Below, piece after piece: positions 50,569-59,602 of a stretch of DNA of 64,000 nt; the stretch's first letter is position 1, and the number at the start of each line of letters is the position of its first letter. Source of the stretch: an uncultured Sphaerochaeta sp. (GTDB taxonomy: Bacteria; Spirochaetota; Spirochaetia; Sphaerochaetales; Sphaerochaetaceae); NCBI RefSeq assembly GCF_963667405.1, contig NZ_OY763408.1, positions 953,757 through 1,017,756 of the forward strand, in the 5' to 3' direction. A model generated the notes under the pieces. It did not search any database. It was not told where the DNA came from and saw nothing but the letters and a program-made list of their open reading frames with translations. Both the position numbers and the translations under genes were made by a program.

Positions 50569-51834
50569 TTACAGAGTCTGGGCAGCTTCGATGGAGACCA
50601 GCTCGATGTCAAAGACCAACAGGGCGTTGGGGAGAATCGTTTCCGTTCCCATTTCGCCATACCCGAGGGATGGATGGATCCAGGTGCGGATCACAGAGCC
50701 GGTATTCATGGTAAGCAGTGCTTCGGTGAAGCCTTCGATCAGACCATTCACCGGGAAGTGTGCTGTCTGTCCCATGTCGTAGGAGCTCTCGATTACCGAT
50801 CCGTCGATCATCTGCAGCTGGTAGTTTACCTCTACGGTGTCAGAAAGCGTCGGCTTGGCACCGTCAGCAGGGGTCAGTACCTGGTACTGCAATCCGCTTG
50901 CGGTGGTGATGACTCCATCGTTTGCCTTGTTGGCTTCGAGGAAGGCCTCAGCATCCGTGAGGTTGGATGCAGCAACTTCGCTCAGCCACTGTGCATACTC
51001 TTCCTCAAGAATCTGCTGGTATTCGGTGAAGGCACTCTGCATCTCGGCATCGTTCATCTGCAAAGGATTCTCACAGGCAAAGTCCAGGGCACCGGAAGCA
51101 TAGAGGTCGCCATTCACATGGATTCCCTGGCCCGACATGTTCAGGGCAAGCAAGTATCCGTAGGTATAGCTGAATGCATCGCTCAAGGATTCTGGTTTGG
51201 CGAGGTCGCGGACCTGATCGATTGAGGTATAGCTCTTGCCGTAGTCGGTGGCGGCAAGCCCGGCACTCCAGATGGTTTCCTGGTATGCATTGACGTTGGC
51301 GTACAGCTCTTCAAGGGTGTAGTAGCCGGCCTGCACTTCACTCTGTGAGTCACGATAGCCGTCAAGGGCTCCCTTCACATAGTAGCCTGCATCAAAGAAG
51401 AGGCCCTGGGAAGAGAAGGACTGGATCAGCAGATACCCGTAGGTGTAGCTGAAACGGTCGGTGAGGCTCTCGAGGCTGGTGGCCCGTTCGGTGCTGATGG
51501 AGTAGGGAAGTGCACCGGTTGCAACCAGGGGATTGATGTAACGAATATCAACGGCAAGCGAACCGGCAAGCACCACCTCAAGGTAGTCACCGACGGCAAG
51601 CGAGCCTACGGGATAGCTGGACTTGGTCAGATCGTTGGCGATGAAACTGATCTCATTCCCTTCGAGCGTACGGGCTGCAAATGTCTGCTGGCCGTCGGAA
51701 GCGCTTGAGGACAGGATGCGGACGGTGATCGCATCAGGATTACTTTCCTTCATGCCTGCTGCGAAGAGAGAAGTAGCGATAAGGATCATGGCCAACATGG
51801 TCACAATCACCTTGGTTCGGGTATTCTTGTTCAT
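50569..51834 (-). CDS. FKBP-type peptidyl-prolyl isomerase, exported
   Basis: 421 residues with a signal peptide (KVIVTMLAMILIATSLFA). The middle has two FKBP N-terminal dimerisation-type modules (SYTYGYLLIQSFSSQGLFFD near residue 135 and SYTYGYLLALNMSGQGIHVN near 220), and the C-terminal ~95 residues are the FKBP catalytic domain (VEVNYQLQMIDGSVIESSYD, GLIEGFTEALLTMNTGS, PSLGYGEMG). It is probably a periplasmic folding catalyst like FkpA/Mip. The usual proteins carry one N-module; here there are two. ATG 51834 fits the AAAGGA site better than ATG 51840. Confidence 0.88.
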   Translation of the reverse strand: MNKNTRTKVIVTMLAMILIATSLFAAGMKESNPDAITVRILSSSASDGQQTFAARTLEGNEISFIANDLTKSSYPVGSLAVGDYLEVVLAGSLAVDIRYINPLVATGALPYSISTERATSLESLTDRFSYTYGYLLIQSFSSQGLFFDAGYYVKGALDGYRDSQSEVQAGYYTLEELYANVNAYQETIWSAGLAATDYGKSYTSIDQVRDLAKPESLSDAFSYTYGYLLALNMSGQGIHVNGDLYASGALDFACENPLQMNDAEMQSAFTEYQQILEEEYAQWLSEVAASNLTDAEAFLEANKANDGVITTASGLQYQVLTPADGAKPTLSDTVEVNYQLQMIDGSVIESSYDMGQTAHFPVNGLIEGFTEALLTMNTGSVIRTWIHPSLGYGEMGTETILPNALLVFDIELVSIEAAQTL

Positions 51835-51882
51835 AGTCATTCCTTTTTTTGTAGGGTCCCTGTCCTGCGACAGCTTCCCTCT

Positions 51883-51911
51883 AATGTACGGTCTCTCTTC
51901 CCAAACGTCAA
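51883..51911 (-). promoter_or_regulatory. Promoter of FKBP gene
   Basis: On the minus strand TTGACG (51911-51906), 17-base spacer, TACATT (51888-51883), giving a leader of about 40 bases with AAAGGA. The remaining bases to 52064 hold no gene. Confidence 0.75.
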
Positions 51912-52064
51912 TGCCGGATTTTTGTAGCTTGGGTAAAGATTGTTGCTATTGTACTACACAATCGTCAAATAGGTCCATTCTTGAAGTTTTGTGGACTTTT
52001 TTCCGGATTGCCATCCATGCATTTGCATGCTAGGGTAGGCATACGTAAAGAATAGGAGTGCCAT

Positions 52065-52574
52065 ATGCCTACCATCAGCCGCAAGGAAATGAATGATACC
52101 GATATCCGTCTTCTGTACGAAACCGTCCGAATCGCCCACGAGGCAAAGATGCACGGAAACCACCCCTTCGGAGCCCTGCTTGCAGACAAGGATGGCACCA
52201 TTCTCATGGAACAGGGAAACGACTATGAGGAAGGCGGGTCTGCGATGCATGCCGAAACGCTCCTGCTTTTCAAGGCCAGCAAGCGCTACGATGCAGAGTT
52301 TCTGGCTGCCTGCACCCTCTACACCAACGCAGAACCCTGCGTCATGTGCACCGGAGCGCTCTACTGGACCAATGTCCGACGCCTTGTCTTCGGCATTACC
52401 GAAAAACAGCTGCTCCAGCTCACCGGCAGCGACGTGCAGAATCCTACCTTCGATCTTCCCAGTGATGTGGTCCTCTCCTATGGGCAGAAGGACATGGAGG
52501 TAGTGGGGCCTGCCACCGATGTGCAGTTGCTTGAGGCAATCGTGGCAGACCACAAGGAGTTCTGGAACCACTGA
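52065..52574 (+). CDS. Nucleoside/guanine deaminase-like zinc enzyme
   Basis: 169 residues of the cytidine-deaminase fold. Zinc ligands: MHAETLLL (His and catalytic Glu, about residues 62-65) and PCVMCTGALYWTNVRRLVFG (two Cys, about 92-95). NHPFGALLADKDG is the family substrate loop. It could be guanine deaminase-like or a general nucleoside deaminase; it lacks the residues that make TadA evident. AGGAG precedes the ATG. Confidence 0.87.
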   Translation: MPTISRKEMNDTDIRLLYETVRIAHEAKMHGNHPFGALLADKDGTILMEQGNDYEEGGSAMHAETLLLFKASKRYDAEFLAACTLYTNAEPCVMCTGALYWTNVRRLVFGITEKQLLQLTGSDVQNPTFDLPSDVVLSYGQKDMEVVGPATDVQLLEAIVADHKEFWNH

Positions 52575-52577
52575 GCA

Positions 52578-53513
52578 TCAGAACTGCGGTGCACTTGTTC
52601 CCAGCTCCTCCAGATGATACGGCGTTCCTTGGTAGACATGGTAGTTCAGCCAGTTGGTGAACAGCAGATTGGCATGACCTCTCCAGCTCATCACCACCGG
52701 CAATGACTCATCGTCATTGCGGTAGTAGCCCTTCGGCTTGTCGATGGGCTTTCCTGCTTTCAGGTCCCGCTGGTACTCGTCGTGCAGCGTTTGCTTGTCG
52801 TATTCGCTGTGGCCGGTAATGAACACCTTTCTCCCATCCTTGCTGGTGACCAGGTAGATTCCCGCCTCCTCTGATTCGCAGAGTACCAACAGATCGGTAT
52901 TCTTTTTGACCGCAGCCTCATCGATGGTGGTGTGGCGTGAGTGGGGAGCGCGGAATTGGTCGTCAAAGCCCCGCACCAACGGATGCTTGGCAGCATGGAC
53001 CGAATGGTTGTACACCCCAAAGAGCTTGGAAGGGAGCAGGCGCTTGCCTATCCCGTAGTGATGATACAACGCCGCTTGTGCCGCCCAGCAGACGAACAGC
53101 GATGAGTAGACATGCTTTTCTGCCCAGTCCAGGATCTCCTCGAGTTCCCTCCAGTACGCCACATCCTCAAATTCAAGGGTCTCTACCGGGCTTCCGGTGA
53201 CGATGAGTGCGTCAAAACGGTCTTCCCTGATCTCTCTGAAGGTCTTGTAGAAGGTCTTCAGGTACGACCGTGGGGTGTTCTTGCTCTCATAGCTTGCCGT
53301 GGTGAGGAAGGTGACCTCAACCTGCAAGGATGTGTTGCCCAAGAGGCGCAAGAACTGCTCCTCTGTCTTGCGCTTGTTCGGCATCAGGTTGAGGATGGCT
53401 ACCTGCAAGGGGCGGATGTCCTGGTGGATGGCCCGTTCGCTGGTCATGAAGAAGATGTTTTCTTCCTTCAGGACTGCTCCTGAAGGAAGGTCTTGGGGAA
53501 TGGTTACCGGCAT
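52578..53513 (-). CDS. metA: Homoserine O-acyltransferase, MetA family
   Basis: 311 residues, full length for MetA. Blocks: ILNLMPNKRKTEEQFLRLLGNT, VTGSPVETLEFEDVAYW, FVCWAAQAALYHHYG with the catalytic Cys near residue 142, HSVHAAKHPLVRGFDDQFRAPHSRHT and TGHSEYD. MetA enzymes acylate homoserine for methionine synthesis; pairing with MetY suggests acetyl as the acyl group (inference). Its start overlaps the 3' end of metY, so both form one operon with the leader upstream of metY. Confidence 0.93.
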   Translation of the reverse strand: MPVTIPQDLPSGAVLKEENIFFMTSERAIHQDIRPLQVAILNLMPNKRKTEEQFLRLLGNTSLQVEVTFLTTASYESKNTPRSYLKTFYKTFREIREDRFDALIVTGSPVETLEFEDVAYWRELEEILDWAEKHVYSSLFVCWAAQAALYHHYGIGKRLLPSKLFGVYNHSVHAAKHPLVRGFDDQFRAPHSRHTTIDEAAVKKNTDLLVLCESEEAGIYLVTSKDGRKVFITGHSEYDKQTLHDEYQRDLKAGKPIDKPKGYYRNDDESLPVVMSWRGHANLLFTNWLNYHVYQGTPYHLEELGTSAPQF

Positions 53514-54817
53514 GTGCTGCCTCCCTGTACCTGGAAGAAAGCCCCTTCAAGATCGGCGATGAGATCATCGATATGCTCGCAGCCAATGGAAAGGCGGATG
53601 GTGGTGCCTCTGATGCCCTGGCTTTGTTTCTCTTCATCGGTAAGCTGGGAGTGGGTGGTGGTGGCCGGATGAATCACCAATGATTTGAGATCGGCCACAT
53701 TTGCCAGCAGGCTGAAGATGGACAGGGAGTCGATGAACTTCCTGGCATCCTCCTCACTTCCCTTGATGTCGAAGGTGAAGATGCTGATCCCGCCCTTGGG
53801 AAAGTACTGCTCATACAGCGCATGATACGGGTTGCTTGCAAGGCTTGGGTGACGGACTTCCGCTACCTTGGGATGGGTGCTCAGGTACTCGATAATCCTG
53901 AGGGTGTTCTGCACGTGGCGCTCGACCCGCAAGGGGAGTGTTTCCAGCCCCTGGAGAAAGAGGAAGGAGTGCCAGGGGGCAAGACAGGCGCCGGTGTCGC
54001 GCAACAAGACAGCCCGGGCCTTGGCAATCCAGGCAGCCTTACCCACTGCCTTGCTGAAACTCAGTCCATGATAGCTGGGATTGGGCTCGGTGATGGAAGG
54101 GAACTTGCCGCTCTCTTCCCACGAGAAGTTCCCGCTGTCAATGATGACCCCTCCGAGTGCGGTACCGTGGCCGCCGATGAACTTGGTTGCGGAGTGTACC
54201 ACGATGTCGGCCCCGTATTCGATGGGACGCACCAAGTAGGGGGTTGCAAAGGTATTGTCCACCACCAAGGGAATCTTGTGCTCGTGGGCAAGGTTGGCTA
54301 GTGCTTGCAAATCGCACAGCGTTGCGTTCGGATTGCCGATCGTCTCTACAAAGAGGGCCTTGGTCTCGCCCTTGATCGCCTTGCGTACCTGTGCAAGGTC
54401 GGAAACATCTACGAAGGTGGTGGTGATGCCCCATTCGCTGAGCGTATTGGCAAAGAGATTGTACGTCCCTCCGTAGATGGTCTGTGCGCTGACGATGTGC
54501 TCCCCGTTCTTGGCAAGATTGAGGATGGTCAAGGTGATGGCTGCCGATCCGCTGGCGGTAGCAAGTGCAGCCACCCCTCCTTCCAGGGCCGCGATGCGTG
54601 CCTCAAAGACATCTTGGGTGGGGTTGGAGAGCCGGCTGTAGATGTTTCCCGGCTCCGAGAGGTTGAAGCGGGCTTCAGCCTGGGCACAGGAATCAAAGAC
54701 ATAGCTGGTGCTCTGGTAGATGGGGACTGCTCGTGCTCCGGTGGTAGGGTCGGCATGTTCCTGTCCGGCATGCAGGGCGAGGGTTTCAAACTGTTTGGTC
54801 CGGTTGTTCTTTGGCAT
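53504..54817 (-). CDS. metY: O-acetylhomoserine aminocarboxypropyltransferase
   Basis: 437 residues, PLP fold type I, Cys/Met metabolism family. [30 protein letters not shown] at the start and [19 protein letters not shown] with the PLP lysine near residue 210 match MetY, which makes homocysteine from O-acetylhomoserine and sulfide. ATG 54817 follows CCAGGAG. The mRNA begins about 250 bases upstream and its leader encodes a Met-rich peptide. The gene overlaps metA. Confidence 0.93.
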   Translation of the reverse strand: MPKNNRTKQFETLALHAGQEHADPTTGARAVPIYQSTSYVFDSCAQAEARFNLSEPGNIYSRLSNPTQDVFEARIAALEGGVAALATASGSAAITLTILNLAKNGEHIVSAQTIYGGTYNLFANTLSEWGITTTFVDVSDLAQVRKAIKGETKALFVETIGNPNATLCDLQALANLAHEHKIPLVVDNTFATPYLVRPIEYGADIVVHSATKFIGGHGTALGGVIIDSGNFSWEESGKFPSITEPNPSYHGLSFSKAVGKAAWIAKARAVLLRDTGACLAPWHSFLFLQGLETLPLRVERHVQNTLRIIEYLSTHPKVAEVRHPSLASNPYHALYEQYFPKGGISIFTFDIKGSEEDARKFIDSLSIFSLLANVADLKSLVIHPATTTHSQLTDEEKQSQGIRGTTIRLSIGCEHIDDLIADLEGAFFQVQGGSTCR

Positions 54818-55067
54818 GGGATGCTCCTGGTGGGAAGTGTGCACAGACGAAAGCCTGTGTTGGCAGGGAATATGACCAGGGGCTTCGCATGTGGTCGGTT
54901 ACCGATCCACAGCGGGGATGTTTTGCTTGTTTCATGGAACATACCTTGGAGGAAGTCTTAGGCGAGTGCGTTGTGGCACATCATGGGATCACAGGAATCA
55001 GTGCTGCTTTGCATCTGCATCATGGTGTGCCTCCTCCAAGAAAATATCCTACCTAAAGGCTGGATTA
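54818..55067 (-). promoter_or_regulatory. Long mRNA leader of metY-metA, candidate attenuator
   Basis: About 250 transcribed bases precede metY. It holds (5' to 3' on the minus strand) a Met-rich leader ORF (55023-54958), flanked by a perfect 9-bp inverted repeat CTTGGAGGA (55040-55032) and TCCTCCAAG (54953-54945) that includes the leader ORF's own ribosome site; a stable hairpin with TCGG/CCGA and TGTGG/CCACA arms near 54890-54915; a CACAG/CTGTG hairpin near 54842-54860; and CCTGGT (54880-54875) able to pair with ACCAGG (54831-54826) at the metY ribosome site. No T-tract terminator is visible, so translational control is favoured. Confidence 0.6.
54958..55023 (-). CDS. Methionine-rich leader peptide (21 aa)
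   Basis: A short ORF with a very strong GGAGGAGG site seven bases before its ATG. Five of 21 codons are ATG: residues 1, 2, 4, 14 and 15 (MMQM at the start, DPMMC later). It lies in the metY leader, 45 bases after the predicted transcription start and about 140 bases before metY. In amino-acid attenuators the leader peptide is rich in the end-product residue, which is what is seen. Translation is predicted, not shown. Confidence 0.6.
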   Translation of the reverse strand: MMQMQSSTDSCDPMMCHNALA

Positions 55068-55073
55068 TGAAGC

Positions 55074-55102
55074 AGTATAGGGTTCACCCATCCCTGCGTC
55101 AA
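55074..55102 (-). promoter_or_regulatory. Promoter of metY-metA
   Basis: On the minus strand TTGACG (55102-55097), 17-base spacer, TATACT (55079-55074). Transcription would start near 55067. Confidence 0.8.
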
Positions 55103-55143
55103 CTGCTTTCCAACAGAAAATGAGAAAAAGTCAAAAAAAGCCG

Positions 55144-55155
55144 GGGATCAACCCC
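55144..55155. repeat. Left target-site duplication of IS4-family element
   Basis: The 12-base GGGATCAACCCC recurs at 56884-56895 and the flanks then diverge. Joining the outer flanks restores a complete terminator hairpin for the symporter gene. Confidence 0.85.
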
Positions 55156-56883
55156 AATGTCATTAAGTTAAGAACGGCAAGCTGAATAAGAAAGAAGCTA
55201 TCAATGAAGAAACCAACGTTTCTGACTTGATAGCTTTCATTTTCAGTTCCGAAGTTATTATTAGGGGCATGATGATCCGAGCCTGCGAACATTTGGAATT
55301 GTGCGAGGCATGGGTTTCCGCTAGAATGTAACAAGTCAAGCTGCTCTGTAGATGAACGGGATAAAAGAACGGTGTTCGAGAATTCGGGAAAATGCTCTGT
55401 CGTTCCTTACCGGTTGAATGGTCATCGTGAGCTCCTTGACTATTTTCTTGATCGTGATAGTCGGGTCCCTTCCCGAGGCGTACAGTCTCAGTGTCTTGGA
55501 CAGGTCGGAATAGCTGACCTTGTACAGGAGCTTGCGGTTTTTTATCCTACGGGACAGACTCCTGCCGAAAGCGACCAGTACCGATGTGCAGATGTTGTGG
55601 AAGATCATCGAAAGGATTATTTCACCAATGGCTGCAACCTTCTTCCTGGTGTTGCTGAATGACGAACAGTCATCATACTTCAATTGGCGCAAGGTGGTCT
55701 CCACGCCCCATCTCAAATGATACAACTCCTTGAGGTCGGCCATCGAGAACTCCGACTGAGGCAGGCTGGTCAGCAGGACCTCATACGAGGTTTCGGAAAG
55801 TTGCAGTCTGACGAGCCTGAAAGAATACTCGAAGAAATCGATAATGAGCGGACGGCTCTTCAGGACCTTCCCCAAAGGGTTCCTTGTTGCAGGGATGAAC
55901 TCGTTGATCACGTTCTGTGGGACATAAATATAGTCAGGATAAATTGCTGGGTTCCTGTGCACGGTAGAGCATCGGGTGTATTTCCTGGTGACAACAGTAT
56001 CCATCAGACCGTCCTCACCTACCATGTTCCGGTACCTTTGGCTGATGCCTGGGGAGTTGAGGTCTTTTGCCCGGATGCAAAAATGGAACCCCAGAGAGGA
56101 CACCCACATCATGAGCCTATAGCTCTCGTACCCCCTGTCGCAGGTGATGATGCTCGGCAAGGGACTGGGGCATCCAGCCATCCGCTCGACCATCTGTTCG
56201 CAGGCCTGTATCTCATGCATGTCCTTGTGGTCCTGGATGACGTAGTCCAGGAAATACCCATCGGGTACGGCAGTGAGGACATTGAGATGAAGCTGGTTGC
56301 AGACCTTTCCGTTCGGATTATTGGTCATGTGCAGCAACGTACCCGCATCATCCTTGTTCGGGTGGATGCTGATGGCGGAACCATCGCAGGCCACCAGCAG
56401 ATACTTGTTCTTGATCAGCGTGAACGGCACATCAGTATCCTTGAAATGGTCGAACAGGGCCCGATATGCCTGTACGCCCAGCTTGTCACGATGCTGGATG
56501 TATGCTGACGCTGAGGGCCTGTCAGGACCGACACCGAAGTAATGCCTCAGGTTCTCCTTCATGCAGCTTCCGGGAGAAAGCAAGCCGAGCTTGACAACAT
56601 CACTGAAAGATTGACGCCTGAACCGGGTGAAATCGGCTTTGGGATTGCTGAAATGCATCCGGAAATCATCAGGGTCAAGGTCCAATCTGGCGACGGATTT
56701 AGCGATTTTGTTTTCTAGATAATTCCTCATGATATAATTGTTTACCTCTATTTAATTATATCATATCTATATTATTTTGATACTATAAAATGTACAAAAA
56801 AGAAGGCAACACATAGCCGAAGCCACATATTGCCTTGCTGTTTTGGTCTCACAAGAATGTCATTTTGCTAACTTAATGACATT
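55156..56883 (-). mobile_element. IS4-family insertion sequence, about 1.73 kb
   Basis: Terminal inverted repeats AATGTCATTAAGTTA (left, 55156-55170) and the complement TAACTTAATGACATT (right, 56869-56883), one minus-strand transposase, and a 12-bp target duplication, within the 9-13 bp range usual for IS4. The insertion split the loop of a Rho-independent terminator. Confidence 0.9.
55336..56730 (-). CDS. IS4-family DDE transposase
   Basis: 464 residues. YLLVACDGSAISIH (first Asp), PSIITCDRGYESYR (second Asp) and the IS4 hallmark Y-x2-R-x3-E-x6-K in LYHLRWGVETTLRQLK (catalytic Glu). The frame is intact, so the enzyme may be active. AGAGG lies 13 bases before the ATG. The remaining left part of the element (55171-55335) has no gene. 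Confidence 0.92.
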   Translation of the reverse strand: MRNYLENKIAKSVARLDLDPDDFRMHFSNPKADFTRFRRQSFSDVVKLGLLSPGSCMKENLRHYFGVGPDRPSASAYIQHRDKLGVQAYRALFDHFKDTDVPFTLIKNKYLLVACDGSAISIHPNKDDAGTLLHMTNNPNGKVCNQLHLNVLTAVPDGYFLDYVIQDHKDMHEIQACEQMVERMAGCPSPLPSIITCDRGYESYRLMMWVSSLGFHFCIRAKDLNSPGISQRYRNMVGEDGLMDTVVTRKYTRCSTVHRNPAIYPDYIYVPQNVINEFIPATRNPLGKVLKSRPLIIDFFEYSFRLVRLQLSETSYEVLLTSLPQSEFSMADLKELYHLRWGVETTLRQLKYDDCSSFSNTRKKVAAIGEIILSMIFHNICTSVLVAFGRSLSRRIKNRKLLYKVSYSDLSKTLRLYASGRDPTITIKKIVKELTMTIQPVRNDRAFSRILEHRSFIPFIYRAA

Positions 56884-56895
56884 GGGATCAACCCC
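56884..56895. repeat. Right target-site duplication of IS4-family element
   Basis: Second copy of GGGATCAACCCC; continues into CCGGCTT of the former symporter terminator, 11 bases after the symporter stop. Confidence 0.85.
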
Positions 56896-56905
56896 GGCTT
56901 CCCGT

Positions 56906-58402
56906 TCAGTCCTCGATTGCCACGAAGGCATCGAACTCTTCGAGCATCTCTGGATCAGGATGCTTGTCCAGCAGGCTGAAGACAATCATGAGGATGCTTG
57001 CAATGATGAAGCCAGGCAGCAGCTCATAGACATCAAAGAGACCACCGGAGAGTTGCTTCCAGATGATGACGGTCAGGAAACCGCCTACCATGGCAGCAAC
57101 AGCCCCGTTCTTGGTGGCCTTTCTCCAGAAGAGTGAGGCAAGGATCACCGGGCCGAAGGTGGCACCGAAGCCTGCCCATGCATAGGACACGACATCAAAG
57201 ATGGATGAGTTGGGGTCCATGGCAAGGAAGATGGCGATGATGGTGATCACCACGACGGTAATGCGGCTGACCAGCAGGGTCTCCTTGTCCGAGGCATCCT
57301 TTCTCAGAAGGGCCTTGTAGACGTCCTTGCTGAAGGCGGAGGAAGCAACAAGCAGCTGGCTGTCGGCGGTACTCATGCTGGCGGCCAGAATGGCGCAGAG
57401 GAAGAAACCTGCGATGAAGGTCGGGAAAATCTTCTGCATGCTGGCAATGAAGACCGACTCTGCGGCGCTCTGGGAGGCATACTCAAGCGGAAGCAGGAAG
57501 ATCTTTCCCACCACACCAACCAGAAGGGCTGCGGCCATGGCCAGGGTTACCCAGACCATTGCAATCCTGCGACTGGTCTTCACTTCCGCATTGCTGCGGA
57601 TGGACATGAAGCGTATGAGGATGTGAGGCATGCCGAAGTATCCAAGGCCCCAGGCAAGGGCGCTGAGGATCTGCAGGAATCCGTAGGTTGTTCCGGGGGG
57701 AGTGATAAAGGGGTTGATGAAGTGCTCACCGAATTTGGCGAGCTCGGCAAAGGTATGGGCAGGACCGCCGATGGCAAAGAGGGCGATCAGGCCGGTGGCA
57801 ACCAAGGCAACAAACATCAGGCTACCCTGCAGGAAGTCTGTTGCAACAACGGCAAGATATCCTCCGAGGAGTGTGTACCCCAGGATGACGACCACCCCAA
57901 GAATGAGCGCTGCATAGTAGTTCATGCCGAAGACTGCCGTGAAGAGCTTGGCGCAGGCAAGGAAGCCGCTGGCGGTGTAGACGACGAAGAAGACGAGAAT
58001 GATGACTGAGCTGATCGTCTGCAATACCTTCGACTTGTCATGGAAACGGTTGGTCAGGAATTCGGGGATGGTGATGGAATCCTTGGCATGGATGGTGTAT
58101 TTGCGCATCCTTTTTGCAACCAGCAGCCAGTTGAGATAGGTCCCTACCAGCAGTCCAACTGCGGTCCAGAAGGCTTCCTGCAAACCGGTGAAGTAGGCAA
58201 GACCGGGAAGACCCATCAAGAGCCACCCTGACATGTCCGAGGCCTCGGCGCTGAGTGCGGTGAACCAAGGACCGATCGATCTTCCTCCGAGGAAGTAGTC
58301 ACTGGTGGACTTTGTTTTTCGGAAGGTGAAAAACCCGATGGCCAACATAAGGCCGAGATACAGGGCAAAGGCTAGCGCAGTGAGTACTTGATAGGTGTTC
58401 AT
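56906..58402 (-). CDS. putP: Sodium/proline symporter (SSS family)
   Basis: 498 residues, 13 predicted helices. KTKSTSDYFLGGRSIGPWFTALSAEASDMSGWLLMGLPG is the PutP N-terminal signature with the Na+-binding SAEASDMSGW region; FGMPHILIRFMSIRS and ILAASMSTADSQLLVASSAFSKDVYK follow. It imports a small solute, most likely proline, with Na+. GAGGGGAG precedes the ATG. Its terminator is interrupted by the IS4-family element. Confidence 0.9.
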   Translation of the reverse strand: MNTYQVLTALAFALYLGLMLAIGFFTFRKTKSTSDYFLGGRSIGPWFTALSAEASDMSGWLLMGLPGLAYFTGLQEAFWTAVGLLVGTYLNWLLVAKRMRKYTIHAKDSITIPEFLTNRFHDKSKVLQTISSVIILVFFVVYTASGFLACAKLFTAVFGMNYYAALILGVVVILGYTLLGGYLAVVATDFLQGSLMFVALVATGLIALFAIGGPAHTFAELAKFGEHFINPFITPPGTTYGFLQILSALAWGLGYFGMPHILIRFMSIRSNAEVKTSRRIAMVWVTLAMAAALLVGVVGKIFLLPLEYASQSAAESVFIASMQKIFPTFIAGFFLCAILAASMSTADSQLLVASSAFSKDVYKALLRKDASDKETLLVSRITVVVITIIAIFLAMDPNSSIFDVVSYAWAGFGATFGPVILASLFWRKATKNGAVAAMVGGFLTVIIWKQLSGGLFDVYELLPGFIIASILMIVFSLLDKHPDPEMLEEFDAFVAIED

Positions 58403-58486
58403 GAAACAGTCTCCCCTCTACAAATGCATGTTGGTTCAGAATACCTGTTGTAAAAATGGGAGGCAAGAGCAAAATGGAACAGTTTG

Positions 58487-58511
58487 TAAAAAAATTGCAT
58501 ATTTATGCAAG
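58487..58511 (-). terminator. Rho-independent terminator of pot operon
   Basis: TTGCAT-ATTT-ATGCAA (58495-58510) followed on the minus strand by seven T residues. Confidence 0.85.
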
Positions 58512-58514
58512 ATT

Positions 58515-59573
58515 TTACTGCTCATATCGGATGGTTTGCCAGAGTTGGTTGTAGATTTCCAGTTCAGCTCCAAGATCCTGGATGTTGTCAGAATTGGCGA
58601 GGTCTTCCACGCTGAAGAAAAAATCCTTGTTGCTCATGTATTGCTGGGCTCCGGTATTGGTGGTTGGAGGAAAGCCGAAAGCATCAAGGAACAGTGCATA
58701 GTTCTTGGGGTCGTGGATGAAATTGATGAACGTATGGGCGTTGTCCTTGTTTTTGGCAGAAGAGGGGATGACCATGTTGTCGATGTACATCATGCCCCCT
58801 TCCTCAGGGATGAAGAAGTCGATGGAGGACCAGGTTTCGCGGGGAAGTTCTGCAAACACATTCTCCGGGTATGCATGCACTACGACAAACTCTCCTCTGC
58901 TGAAGGCTTTGCCGAAGGATTCGGAGTCGAATTTGACGATGTTTGGTTTCCACTCCTCGTTGATGAGCTTGGCAGCCAAGGCGAGCTGTTCCTTGTCGGT
59001 GGTGTTTCCCTCAAAACCCAGGTGCTTGAGGGCGGCTCCCATCACTTCCCGCATGTCATCCAGGAGGGACATCCTTCCGGCAAAGCGAGCATCGGAGAAG
59101 ATGGCCCAACTGCGCTCATACGCTCCGTCCACGCGCTGTGTGTTGACCGCAATCCCGCTTGAGCCCATGAAGTAGGGGACTGAGTAGGAGAAATCCGGGT
59201 CATACGTGGCTTTTTCCCTGATGAGGGGGGAGATGTAGGAGAGGTTGGGAAGTTTTTCATGGTCAAGCTCAGACAAGAGACCGAGCTTGATCATGATCTG
59301 GGTGTAATCGGAGGAGGGGAAAAGGATGTCATATCCCTTGTTTCTCCCGGCCATGACCTTGGCAAACATCTCCTCGTTGGAGGCGAAGTTGTCTATGATG
59401 ACATCAATGCCGGTTTCTTTCTCAAATTTGGCAACAAGCTCATCCGGGGTGTAGTAGGTCCAGTTGTAGAGGTACAACTTTTCGCTTCCTGCCGATTTCC
59501 CGGTACAGGCTGTGCTGAGCACAAGCAGGATGCATACCAGAAAACCCCATGTGAACTTGATGAACCTCTTCAC
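58515..59573 (-). CDS. potD: Spermidine/putrescine-binding lipoprotein
   Basis: 352 residues. Lipoprotein signal VCILLVLSTAC (lipobox LSTAC, Cys about residue 23). The mature part shows LYLYNWTYYTPDELVAKFEKETGI, YDILFPSSDYTQIMIKLGLL and NMVIPSSAKNKDNAHTFINF, as in PotD/PotF. GTG 59573 is taken because GGAGGT lies five bases upstream. Binds polyamines at the membrane surface for PotBC. It is the last gene of the operon. Confidence 0.93.
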   Translation of the reverse strand: MKRFIKFTWGFLVCILLVLSTACTGKSAGSEKLYLYNWTYYTPDELVAKFEKETGIDVIIDNFASNEEMFAKVMAGRNKGYDILFPSSDYTQIMIKLGLLSELDHEKLPNLSYISPLIREKATYDPDFSYSVPYFMGSSGIAVNTQRVDGAYERSWAIFSDARFAGRMSLLDDMREVMGAALKHLGFEGNTTDKEQLALAAKLINEEWKPNIVKFDSESFGKAFSRGEFVVVHAYPENVFAELPRETWSSIDFFIPEEGGMMYIDNMVIPSSAKNKDNAHTFINFIHDPKNYALFLDAFGFPPTTNTGAQQYMSNKDFFFSVEDLANSDNIQDLGAELEIYNQLWQTIRYEQ

Positions 59574-59602
59574 GACGTACCTCCGGAAAGTAGTGGTGCC
59601 TC

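Noticed and set aside
54818-55067. SAM riboswitch upstream of metY
   Set aside because: The conserved core sequences of SAM-I (GGAGGGA...GGCAACC), SAM-II or SAM-IV types were looked for by eye and not found; a Met-rich ORF fits better.
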